12,254 bases of DNA from CALBPI01 sp038533155. Its GTDB lineage: Bacteria > Pseudomonadota > Gammaproteobacteria > Steroidobacterales > Woeseiaceae. The notes below the pieces were generated by a model. That model saw only the letters and a list, made by a program, of their open reading frames with translations, did not search any database and was not told the origin of the DNA. The position numbers were made by a program, and so were the translations under genes. Shown piece by piece: positions 1-6,604 of the stretch (positions within the stretch are counted from its first letter, which is position 1; each line of letters opens with the position of its first letter). The stretch is taken from positions 1-12,254 of the forward strand of contig JBCAZH010000079.1 of the NCBI GenBank assembly GCA_038533155.1, in the 5' to 3' direction.

Positions 1-29
1 GCGGCAAGACCAATGATCGCTCTGTTCAT
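1..29 (-). CDS. 5' end of an unidentified gene (partial, runs off the left edge)
   Basis: Reading the minus strand inward, a GGAGGAG Shine-Dalgarno (plus 34-40) is followed at good spacing by ATG (plus 27-29) and then codons for M-N-R-A-I-I-G-L-A, cut by the window edge. The basic residue followed by hydrophobic residues resembles the start of a signal peptide. A second ATG four bases upstream (plus 31-33) is in another frame, reads M-D-E-Q-S-D-H-W, and is less well spaced. The gene would be divergent from the EVE protein. Only nine codons are visible, so the product cannot be named and the call rests on the ribosome-binding site. Confidence 0.4.
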
Positions 30-69
30 CCATCTCCTCCCAAATGTGTGTTTACGAACACCTGGAGAT

Positions 70-83
70 TCGACGAACGTCGA
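70..83. repeat. 14-bp dyad in the divergent intergenic region
   Basis: Arms TCGACG and CGTCGA flank an AA spacer, between the putative minus-strand start at 29 and the EVE gene at 169. A second, weaker dyad (GTGTT / AACAC around TACG) lies at 48-61. The position suits an operator for divergent promoters, but short dyads also occur by chance. Confidence 0.3.
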
Positions 84-112
84 TGGACAGATTCAACGCT
101 CAAATGAAATTT

Positions 113-140
113 TTGTGACAGCACCAATCCCCGATATGAT
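113..140 (+). promoter_or_regulatory. Candidate sigma70 promoter for the EVE gene
   Basis: A TTGTGA hexamer (113-118, 4 of 6 to the -35 consensus) is separated by 16 bp from TATGAT (135-140, 5 of 6 to the -10 consensus). Initiation would be expected near 147, giving a leader of about 20 nt that contains the AAGG ribosome-binding site at 157-160. Predicted from sequence only. Confidence 0.45.
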
Positions 141-168
141 TCGAGCTTTATCTCGCAAGGCAGAGACG

Positions 169-621
169 ATGGCGTATTGGTTAATGAAATCCGAACCGGA
201 CGGATACAGCATTGATGATCTCGTGAGAGATCAGCGCGAACCCTGGGATGGTATTCGAAACTACCAGGCCCGCAATTTCATGCGTGACGAAATGAAGGTC
301 GGTGACCAGGCATTTTTCTATCACTCGAGCTGCGCAGAACCAGGGGTTGTCGGGATCATGTCAATCGCGAGCGCACCGTACGATGATCCCACCCAATTCG
401 ATCCCGATGCGAAGTACTACGACCCCAAATCGACACAAGACAAGCCCCGCTGGCAGTTGGTCGACGTGCAGTTCGAAGAAAAATTCGAACGCACAATCAC
501 GTTAGCCGAACTCAAAATGAATCCGAAACTTGAGGGCATGCGGTTGCTGCAACGCGGCAATCGGCTATCGATTTTGCCGGTGAGCGCAGCACACTGGAAG
601 GCGATATTGAAAATGCGTTAG
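169..621 (+). CDS. EVE domain protein (THYN1-like)
   Basis: A 150-residue protein that is essentially one EVE domain, a PUA-like fold that in studied members binds modified bases in DNA or RNA. It opens M-A-Y-W-L-M-K-S-E-P-D and carries the family signatures WDGIRNYQARNFMRD (about residues 28-42), FYHS (about 50-53), GVVGI, KYYDPKST and the C-terminal LLQRGNRLS. The length matches the family. The open frame extends back to position 13, but ATG 169 is the start: it has AAGG at 157-160, and homology to the family begins exactly there. A plausible promoter lies just upstream. The gene converges on the oligopeptidase gene, with four bases between the two stops. The specific ligand cannot be told from sequence. 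Confidence 0.93.
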   Translation: MAYWLMKSEPDGYSIDDLVRDQREPWDGIRNYQARNFMRDEMKVGDQAFFYHSSCAEPGVVGIMSIASAPYDDPTQFDPDAKYYDPKSTQDKPRWQLVDVQFEEKFERTITLAELKMNPKLEGMRLLQRGNRLSILPVSAAHWKAILKMR

Positions 622-641
622 GACGTCACTCCGCGACGTCC
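621..641. terminator. Hairpin across the convergent gene ends
   Basis: GGACGTC (621-627) pairs perfectly with GACGTCC (635-641) around a 7-nt loop. It covers the last base of the EVE stop and the stop of the minus-strand oligopeptidase. There is no U-tract on either strand, so it is at best a weak bidirectional terminator or a transcript-end stabiliser. Confidence 0.35.
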
Positions 642-2881
642 ACAGCACTCTGGTCGAGACCAAACACTTTCAAAGCAAACGCGTAGTCGTGCGCCCGTTC
701 CTTCAACCGTTCGAAACGAGCGGCAGAACCCGAATGGCCGGCACCCATATTCATCTTCAGGAAGAAAGGTCCGCCTGACGCTTCATCGCGCATCCGAGCC
801 ACCCACTTGGCTGGCTCCCAGTAGGTCACGCGATAATCAGTCACGCCGCCGGTCGCCAGAATCGGTGGGTACTCCACATCTGATCGAATATTGTCGTACG
901 GGGAGTACGCCGCGATGTCGGCGTACGCCTCAGCCGAGTTAATCGGATCGCCCCATTCCACCCACTCAGGTGGTGTGAGTGGTAACTCAGCATCCGAAAT
1001 CGTATTGATGACGTCAACGAATGGAACTGCGGCGATCGCGCCGCCGAACAACTCCGGTCGCAGGTTCAGGGTACCGCCAACCAGCAAACCACCGGCTGAA
1101 CCACCGTAGATGACCGTTTCGCCTTCACGGCCGTAGCCGAGTTTCTGAAGTTGCTCAGCTGCATCCGCAAAGTCGGAGAATGAGTTCTTCTTCTTGTCGA
1201 GCTTGCCATCGAGATACCACTGACGACCCATAGCCGCGCCGCCGCGCACATGCGCGGTTGCGTAAATCACGCCGCGATCCACCAACGACAGCACGCTGGT
1301 GCTGAACCATGCCTGCATCGTCGAGCCGTAACTGCCATAGCCGTAGAGCATCAACGGCGCAGTGCCATCTACAGCTGTGGACTTCAGGCGCAGGACTGTG
1401 ACGGGCACCTTGGCACCATCGCTCGCATCGATGAACAACCGCTCAACTTGATAGCGTTCAGGATCATGACCACTCGGAATTTCTTGCGTCTTGCGCAGTA
1501 TCCGCTCACGCGTCTCGAGATCGAAATCGAAAACTTGCTCGGGCGTTGATGGCGATTCGTAAGTGAACCGCAAATTCGTTGTGTCGAATTCGTAACCCGA
1601 ATCAAAGTCGACGTTGTATGCAGCTTCATCAAAATCGATATCGTATTCGTTGTCACGATCAACATCCGAGACAACAATGCGCGGCAACGCATTGCGTCGC
1701 TCCAAGCGCACAATGTAGTTGCGATACGGCACCAAGCTGAGCAAATAGGTGCCAGGCCGGTGACCTAACCAGTCCTCCCATTGCTCGCGCCCCGGATTAT
1801 CGATCGGCGCTTTGACGATCTTGAAGTCGATTGCACCCTCTGCGTTGGTCTGGATGAGAAAATGATCGCCGTGCTGCTCGACGTAGTAGAGTTCGTCATC
1901 GCGGCGAGGGGCAATCAAAGTCGGCGCCGTGCCAGGGGCCGCATCCATCGGCAAGAAGCGATACTCGCTGGATGTCCCCTTGCTGCTCCCGATCAACAGA
2001 TACTCACCACTCTGGGTGACATCGGTGAACAGAAAGTAAGTGTCATCCGGTTCCTCGTAGACGACGATATCCTCTGACTGAGGCGTACCAAGCACATGAT
2101 GCTTGACCCGTTTCGGTCGCTGATTGTCATCACGCTCAACGTAGTAGAAAGACCTCGAATCGGCCGCCCAGACGACATCACCGTCCGTCGAAGACAGTGT
2201 CTCTTCGTACTCCTCGCCACTCGCGATCTCACGAACGCGAATGTCGTAGTACTCCGACCCCAGTCGGTCGACGCCGTATGCGATCAGTTTGTGATCTCGG
2301 CTGTGGTCCACCGATCCGATTCGGAAGAATTCACTGTCACCCGCTTCTTTGTCCCCGTCGAAGAGGATCGTCTCATCACCGCCCTCCTTCGGCGTGCGAA
2401 CGTATATCGGGTAGTCTCCACCTTCTCGGTAACGCACCGCGTAGGCGAAGTCCCCGTCTACAGCAGGTACCGTACTGTCGTCTTCTTTGATGCGTCCTCG
2501 CATCTCCTCAAACAACTGTTCACGCAACCCAGCAAGATCATCGGTGGCCGCTTTGTAGAACGTATTCTCGGCGTCTAGGTGGGCACGAATCTCCGCATCC
2601 AGCTGCGTTGGATCTCGCAACACTTCCTGCCAACCCTCATCGCGCATCCAAGCGTACGGATCTACCCGCTCGGTACCATGTTGCTCAATCGTGATTGGGC
2701 GCTTCTCTGCAACGGGGGCATTCGCATCGAGGTCCGCAAAAGGCGCAGTTCTGGCTTCAGACATGGGTGTTGCTTCTTTGTTGGCAGCGTCAGAGGAAGA
2801 ATCGGAGTTTCCACCACAGGCCGATAGGACAAAAGCCATTCCAAGCAGGAAAAGTCGTTGGATTCGAGCGGTCACAGGCAC
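626..2881 (-). CDS. Oligopeptidase B-type serine peptidase (S9A), lipoprotein
   Basis: A prolyl-oligopeptidase-family serine peptidase, closest in motifs to oligopeptidase B, which cuts short peptides after Arg/Lys. Numbering from the GTG at 2881 (751 aa): a lipoprotein signal (R-L-F-L-L-G-M-A-F-V-L-S-A-C) with Cys22 as lipidation site, an Asp/Glu-rich propeller region (about 60-475), then the alpha/beta-hydrolase domain. The catalytic triad is Ser595 in GGSAGG, Asp682 in TDYRV and His716 in GAGHSG. AHVRGG and the EWVEWGDP segment (acidic residues of the OpB S1 region) are also present. The open frame reaches TTG 2893, but GGAG lies six bases before GTG 2881, so GTG is preferred. OpB is usually cytoplasmic and about 690 aa, so the lipid anchor is notable. 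With Gly after the Cys, outer-membrane sorting is expected. Probably the last gene of the minus-strand block. Confidence 0.9.
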   Translation of the reverse strand: MPVTARIQRLFLLGMAFVLSACGGNSDSSSDAANKEATPMSEARTAPFADLDANAPVAEKRPITIEQHGTERVDPYAWMRDEGWQEVLRDPTQLDAEIRAHLDAENTFYKAATDDLAGLREQLFEEMRGRIKEDDSTVPAVDGDFAYAVRYREGGDYPIYVRTPKEGGDETILFDGDKEAGDSEFFRIGSVDHSRDHKLIAYGVDRLGSEYYDIRVREIASGEEYEETLSSTDGDVVWAADSRSFYYVERDDNQRPKRVKHHVLGTPQSEDIVVYEEPDDTYFLFTDVTQSGEYLLIGSSKGTSSEYRFLPMDAAPGTAPTLIAPRRDDELYYVEQHGDHFLIQTNAEGAIDFKIVKAPIDNPGREQWEDWLGHRPGTYLLSLVPYRNYIVRLERRNALPRIVVSDVDRDNEYDIDFDEAAYNVDFDSGYEFDTTNLRFTYESPSTPEQVFDFDLETRERILRKTQEIPSGHDPERYQVERLFIDASDGAKVPVTVLRLKSTAVDGTAPLMLYGYGSYGSTMQAWFSTSVLSLVDRGVIYATAHVRGGAAMGRQWYLDGKLDKKKNSFSDFADAAEQLQKLGYGREGETVIYGGSAGGLLVGGTLNLRPELFGGAIAAVPFVDVINTISDAELPLTPPEWVEWGDPINSAEAYADIAAYSPYDNIRSDVEYPPILATGGVTDYRVTYWEPAKWVARMRDEASGGPFFLKMNMGAGHSGSAARFERLKERAHDYAFALKVFGLDQSAVDVAE

Positions 2882-2890
2882 GGAAATCTC

Positions 2891-2914
2891 CAATCACGGG
2901 GGGAACCGTGATTG
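2891..2914. repeat. 9-bp stem inverted repeat upstream of the oligopeptidase
   Basis: CAATCACGG (2891-2899) pairs perfectly with CCGTGATTG (2906-2914) around a 6-nt loop. In the minus-strand transcript the 3' arm runs straight into the GGAG of the oligopeptidase, so folding would partly occlude that ribosome-binding site. No U-tract follows, so it is not a standard terminator. Confidence 0.5.
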
Positions 2915-4474
2915 TGCCGCCCTTGGCCGAGTTTGCAACCGAATTCGAGGNNNNNNNNNNNNNNNNNNNNNNNNNNNNNNNNNNNNNNNNNNNNNNNNNN
3001 NNNNNNNNNNNNNNNNNNNNNNNNNNNNNNNNNNNNNNNNNNNNNNNNNNGTACCAACACCGGTCCACTCCGCAGATTGGATCTCGAGATCTGAATCTGG
3101 GGTGATCGTAACCACCACATCATCCGCCACATCATCACTAGCGTTATTGACTTGAATCGGAAGCGCAGCAGCCTGGCTGGTTTGTGCGGTGGCGGTTCCA
3201 CCCACAACAACCAAATCCACTGCGGCGTCAAACTCAACGACGACCTGCGCGCCGTTGTTGGTCAAATCTGTATCTTCGGCGCTCGTCGCCGTTGCGGTGA
3301 TCGTGCGCGACCCACCGGTACTGGCACGAACGGTGATTTCGACATCGAGTGCGGCTTCTGGATCCAGCGTCGCCACGGAGCAATCGACACTACCAGTGCT
3401 GACCGTACAGTTGCCGACGTTGGACGTCGCACTAATGACCTGGATATCGCTCGGTATGGCCGCGCTGATCGCCGCATTGGCCAAGGCTTGAGTGCCTTCG
3501 TTCAACGCACTGAATCCAACCACGGCGTCAATATCGGCCTGGGCTGTTAATGGCGCGGGTTGCGCAGACAAACCCAGCTCGGACAAAACGAGCGACGATA
3601 CGCAAGCAGCCCCGTCGACCGCCGCGCGAACGACTTGCAAGGTGCAATTCGAAAACTCTCGGCTGCCACTGATGCTCGGCGCCATTAAGAAATTCTCTGG
3701 CTCCGCTTCACAAGCAGACCCTGCCTCGCCGTCATGCTCCGCACCAAAGTTATGGCCGATCTCATGCGATGCGATCAGCGCATCTGTCACCGCACCGAAA
3801 GTCGCTTGGGTGAGCCCAACACCGAACCGGCCACGACACTCAACACCCAAAAATGCGATGCCTGCGGTCGAGCCGTCCAGGTTTCTCCCGGTAAACAAGT
3901 GGGTCAGACCCGATTGGCGTTGTGCCGCGGAGTTCGTCCTGAAATCGTTGACCTCGTCGAGCAAGTCGCCCGCATCGGTAACCTCCGAAAAAGGGTCGTT
4001 CGCATTCGTAAAGATATCCAAGCTGCCGACGTTCACCTGCAACTCGACTTGATCGCTGTAGATGCCATCGACCGTGTTCATACGCGACAGAATGCGCGCT
4101 TCCGAATCCTGGCCATTGTCGTTAANNNNNNNNNNNNNNNNNNNNNNNNNNNNNNNNNNNNNNNNNNNNNNNNNNNNNNNNNNNNNNNNNNNNNNNNNNN
4201 NNNNNNNNNNNNNNNNNNNNNNNNNTGCTGAATCGATGCTGCGCTGATTCTGCAGTGATCGGTTGGGCTTTAGATCGATATCGAAGCGTTGACCGAACGC
4301 GTCAAACGTCAAATTGCGCGAATCAACTGTCGCACTTTGACGACTGATTGCGTCCGGAGCAACCAATTGTAGAGGTTCAGAATAGGTAAGCGTCACCGGC
4401 GAAATCCCCGCCGGCGCTGCGCTCACCGCAGCACTTGCGACAACGCACCCTAACGATAGAACGTGCTTAAACAT
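2894..4474 (-). CDS. Secreted reprolysin-like zinc metalloprotease with DUF11-like repeats (interrupted by two gaps)
   Basis: An adamalysin/reprolysin-type (M12B-like) extracellular metalloprotease. It has a Sec signal peptide (V-V-A-S-A-A-V-S-A-A, about residues 11-20) and a propeptide-like segment (FDAFGQRFDIDLKPN). The catalytic site HEIGHNFGAEHD lies at 3731-3766, with three zinc-binding His plus the general-base Glu. A Met-turn candidate follows in NFLMAPS, with several Cys nearby. From about residue 310 there is one DUF11-type domain (G-N-C-T-V ... V-D-C-S, ending D-L-T-N-N-G-A) and the start of a second. Start ATG 4474 has AAGG six bases upstream. Gap 4126-4225 falls in the propeptide and gap 2951-3050 in the second repeat. 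The 18 codons after the last gap (to stop 2894) are Arg/Pro-rich and unlike the rest, so the true C-terminus is unknown. Likely substrates are extracellular proteins (inference). Confidence 0.85.
   Translation of the reverse strand: MFKHVLSLGCVVASAAVSAAPAGISPVTLTYSEPLQLVAPDAISRQSATVDSRNLTFDAFGQRFDIDLKPNRSLQNQRSIDSAXXXXXXXXXXXXXXXXXXXXXXXXXXXXXXXXXXNDNGQDSEARILSRMNTVDGIYSDQVELQVNVGSLDIFTNANDPFSEVTDAGDLLDEVNDFRTNSAAQRQSGLTHLFTGRNLDGSTAGIAFLGVECRGRFGVGLTQATFGAVTDALIASHEIGHNFGAEHDGEAGSACEAEPENFLMAPSISGSREFSNCTLQVVRAAVDGAACVSSLVLSELGLSAQPAPLTAQADIDAVVGFSALNEGTQALANAAISAAIPSDIQVISATSNVGNCTVSTGSVDCSVATLDPEAALDVEITVRASTGGSRTITATATSAEDTDLTNNGAQVVVEFDAAVDLVVVGGTATAQTSQAAALPIQVNNASDDVADDVVVTITPDSDLEIQSAEWTGVGXXXXXXXXXXXXXXXXXXXXXXXXXXXXXXXXXXPRIRLQTRPRAAQSRFPP
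2951..3050. other. Assembly gap (100 N)
   Basis: Exactly 100 N, inside the DUF11-like repeat region of the metalloprotease. The identical length of all three gaps marks this as a placeholder, so more repeats or even other genes could be missing here. Confidence 0.97.
4126..4225. other. Assembly gap (100 N)
   Basis: Exactly 100 N in the propeptide of the metalloprotease. The frames on either side agree if the nominal length is used, which has a one-in-three chance of being accidental. Confidence 0.97.
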
Positions 4475-4600
4475 CTTGACCCTTAGCGAAAACTCTCTGT
4501 CGATTCTGCTGTTGTAGCATGTGCTTCACAGCATAAGACACGAACCAGGTCTCATTTGTTTCGCCGGTGTTATGCAAACAGATGCGGATTGAGTGGTTTT

Positions 4601-4996
4601 TCAGTCCGTTAGCGTCAGCGCGCAAGCGGGAATTTCGGCGCCCGCTTCAACCTGTTCGAACTGTTCTGTCGTCAGCAAAAAACGTTGGCCGTCCGCTGAA
4701 TGTCCCACCAACTCACCCACCAACTCGCCAGTGTCGTCGATAAATTTGAGCTGCCGACCCGTCGACTCGACCCTGCCCGACCGCGGGTAATCCGGATAGG
4801 CCGGAACGACATTGCCATCGTCATCGACGCGGCGAATGTCCGTGAACTTATCCCACACAAAACGCGACCCGGTGACCTCGATTCGATCACCCGCCATCGC
4901 CACGCAGCCCGGCTCGTACTTCATAGGTGACACACAGCCGCTCAATACACCGGCCACAGAAACTGTTATCAAAAAACCTTTCATAGACATAAGCAT
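4601..4996 (-). CDS. Small lipoprotein of unknown function
   Basis: A 127-131 residue protein with a clear lipoprotein signal: a hydrophobic stretch G-F-L-I-T-V-S-V-A-G-V-L-S-G-C with Cys21 (counting from ATG 4996) as the lipidation site. The +2 residue is Val, so there is no Asp retention signal and outer-membrane sorting is expected. The mature part is acidic and soluble, with no domain I recognise. It includes two further Cys, one soon after the anchor and one near the end (I-P-A-C-A-L), which could form a disulfide. Three in-frame ATGs lie at 4996, 4990 and 4984. None has a strong Shine-Dalgarno, and the last places a Lys directly before the hydrophobic core. It lies 62 bases after the stop of the gap-broken secreted protein, so co-transcription is possible. 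Confidence 0.75.
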   Translation of the reverse strand: MLMSMKGFLITVSVAGVLSGCVSPMKYEPGCVAMAGDRIEVTGSRFVWDKFTDIRRVDDDGNVVPAYPDYPRSGRVESTGRQLKFIDDTGELVGELVGHSADGQRFLLTTEQFEQVEAGAEIPACALTLTD

Positions 4997-5058
4997 GCGC
5001 TACAACTCACAGTTTCGACGAGGACCTGCGTCACATCCACTCGCAACTCGCTCGGTCA

Positions 5059-5861
5059 TTACTCGACACGTTTGAATCCTTTGCCACCAATCCACACAAC
5101 GCCCAATTGACCGTATTCGGCATCAACCTTGCGTTTGGAACTGTAGAACAGAGACGTTCGAACCTGGCGACCGTCGCTGTAGTTCAGCTCAAGCGTTGAC
5201 CTGTCGATACGGTAGCGCCCTGCGACGACTCGGCGCGCGCCCCCGACGCCGCCGGTGCCAGACGCGTAGCCCGAGTTCGAATCACTAAANNNNNNNNNNN
5301 NNNNNNNNNNNNNNNNNNNNNNNNNNNNNNNNNNNNNNNNNNNNNNNNNNNNNNNNNNNNNNNNNNNNNNNNNNNNNNNNNNNNNNNNNGCACAGCTCTG
5401 GGCGCAGAGTCCGCCGGCGGCTGCCCAGACGCGAGAGCGGATGCACGGGGTGCGATCAGCGCTTGACGGGCAAGTGCCTGTGCATCATCCATTGGGGCGG
5501 CGTGAATCGTCACCATCGGACCGTCGGATCGGCGTTCACTCGCAATGGCGAACATACGCAGTGTTTTGCCGTCGCGCTCGATCTCGCAATCAAACGCGTC
5601 CAACTGCTCCGCGGTCTTTTGGCGAGGTTGGGAACAGCCCATTCGCTCGAGAAACGTCCGTGCCAAAATCTGTGCCTGGTCGATCTCGACCTTTTTCGGC
5701 ATTTCGGCATAGGTCAACGTTTCGAAACTGGCTGGCGCGGACCAGGTCACCAAGCCCGATCCCGCCTTCTTTGACCAGTCCGAGGGCGCAAGCTGCAACG
5801 GATCATCCGCGAGTGCAACCAGACTCAGCGAAAGGCCAATGCCGACAACCCAACCACGCAT
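5059..5861 (-). CDS. Secreted protein of unknown function, broken by a gap
   Basis: The N-terminal part (5390-5861) starts at ATG 5861 with GGGA seven bases before it and has a signal peptide (G-I-G-L-S-L-S-L-V-A-L-A, cleavage near A-L-A-D). About 135 residues follow, including two Cys (M-G-C-S and F-D-C-E). The C-terminal part is read in the frame that stops at TAA 5059-5061: F-S-D-S-N-S-G-Y-A-S-G, then GGVGGARR, GRYRIDRSTLELNYSDGR, TSLFYSS and a terminal V-V-W-I-G-G-K-G-F-K-R-V-E. GRYRIDRSTLEL...DGR resembles a beta-strand pattern seen in uncharacterised proteobacterial proteins. The nominal 100-N gap puts these halves out of frame and forces a false stop at 5184. They join if the true gap length is 2 mod 3. 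That they are one gene is inferred from orientation and the absence of any other end or start. Confidence 0.65.
5290..5389. other. Assembly gap (100 N)
   Basis: Exactly 100 N inside the secreted protein. The coding frames on the two sides disagree by the nominal length, which shows the length is not real. Confidence 0.97.
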
Positions 5862-5912
5862 GCAAAGGTCCCGTATCGAAAGTTGTCATAAGAGCACAGC
5901 CTGCAGACTAGG

Positions 5913-5918
5913 TATACT
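5913..5918 (+). promoter_or_regulatory. Candidate -10 element for the DUF1579 gene
   Basis: TATACT matches five of six bases of the -10 consensus and lies 32 bases before GGGGAG/ATG 5950. A TTGTCA at 5883-5888 resembles a -35 but is 24 bp away, too far for a standard sigma70 promoter, so only the -10 is proposed. Confidence 0.35.
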
Positions 5919-5949
5919 GTCGATTCATTCTTGTGGGGAGATGAGACTT

Positions 5950-6549
5950 ATGAAGAAGATACTGTTGGGCGCGTCTCTGGCAGCGATCGCGGCGGTCGCA
6001 ATCGCGGGGCATCACGAAAAAGACGAGGCCACCATGGCGATGCCGTCGGAAGCGGACATCATGGCGGCAATGGCTGCTGCCAGCACACCCGGCGAACCGC
6101 ACAAAAAGCTGGCAGACAGCGTTGGCAACTTCAATGCCGAAATGATGATGTACATGGGGCCTGGCGCGGAGCCGGAACGCATGGAAATGACCGTCGAGCG
6201 GAACCTAGAGTTGGGCGGCCGTGTTTTGGTTGAGTACTGGAAGGGGCTCGCCATGGGCCAGCCGTTCGAGGGCGTCGGACGTACAGGCTACGACAACGTG
6301 ACCGGCAAGTACTGGACCACATGGAACGATACGTTTTCCACCGGGGTCCTCACGATGGAAGGCGAATGGGATGCGGAGATCGATGGCATCGTTTGGACGG
6401 GTGAGGCCGTTAACCCGATGACCAAACAAACCTACGCGAGTCGGTCCGTCGCGACCTATCCGTCTGAGGACATCGAAGAGATGAAGATGTACGAGAACCA
6501 TGGTGAAGGCGAGTACTTGTCCATGACGTTCAAGCTCACGCGGCAATAA
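5950..6549 (+). CDS. Exported DUF1579 family protein
   Basis: A 199-residue protein with a signal peptide (M-K-K-I-L-L-G-A-S-L-A-A-I-A-A-V-A-I-A, cleavage expected before G-H-H). It is followed by a Met/Ala-rich segment and a DUF1579 domain from about residue 50. Family hallmarks seen: the E-P-H-K-K-L entry, LGGRVLVEYWKG (about 88-99), PFEGVGRTGYDNVTGKY (about 105-121), W-N-D-T-F-S-T-G, a GEAVNPMTK segment, and a strand-forming C-terminus. The family has a lipocalin-like barrel pattern and no settled biochemical function. The open frame continues upstream to 5839, but GGGGAG at 5935-5940 abuts ATG 5941 and stands nine bases from ATG 5950, so the latter is chosen. It is transcribed divergently from the gap-broken secreted gene and ends at a strong terminator. 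Confidence 0.88.
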   Translation: MKKILLGASLAAIAAVAIAGHHEKDEATMAMPSEADIMAAMAAASTPGEPHKKLADSVGNFNAEMMMYMGPGAEPERMEMTVERNLELGGRVLVEYWKGLAMGQPFEGVGRTGYDNVTGKYWTTWNDTFSTGVLTMEGEWDAEIDGIVWTGEAVNPMTKQTYASRSVATYPSEDIEEMKMYENHGEGEYLSMTFKLTRQ

Positions 6550-6569
6550 TCCGTAGCGTGATTCAAAAT

Positions 6570-6603
6570 AGCCGCCGGCAACCTGCGTTGTCGGCGGCTT
6601 TTT
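6570..6603. terminator. Strong bidirectional rho-independent terminator
   Basis: A 12-bp stem (6570-6581 with 6588-6599, one G-U wobble) and a 6-nt loop are followed by TTTTT at 6599-6603 on the plus strand. Reading the minus strand, the stem is followed by ATTTTG, giving a usable U-tract for the esterase-fold gene as well. It sits between the two convergent stop codons. Confidence 0.88.
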
Positions 6604-6604
6604 G

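Noticed and set aside
2096..2578. Plus-strand open frame of 160 codons opposite the oligopeptidase
   Set aside because: Antisense shadow with no ribosome-binding site or recognisable motif. The minus strand carries a complete conserved enzyme.
2891..2914. The inverted repeat as a rho-independent terminator of the metalloprotease gene
   Set aside because: No U-tract follows on either strand, and the next gene's ribosome-binding site starts at once.
2790..3068. Minus-strand frame joining a short start, the first gap and the region upstream of the oligopeptidase
   Set aside because: It exists only by bridging 100 N and runs about 90 bases into the oligopeptidase signal peptide. Only its stretch just after the gap might belong to the metalloprotease.
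3734..4231. Plus-strand open frame opposite the metalloprotease catalytic domain
   Set aside because: Antisense shadow that runs into a gap. The HEIGHNFGAEHD site on the other strand settles the coding strand.
5184..5289. Tail of the secreted protein in the nominal frame across the third gap
   Set aside because: Arg/Ala-rich composition typical of a shadow frame. The alternative frame in the same bases is clearly coding and ends at 5059.
5883..5918. TTGTCA and TATACT as a complete sigma70 promoter
   Set aside because: The spacing is 24 bp, well outside the usual 16-18, so only the -10 was kept.
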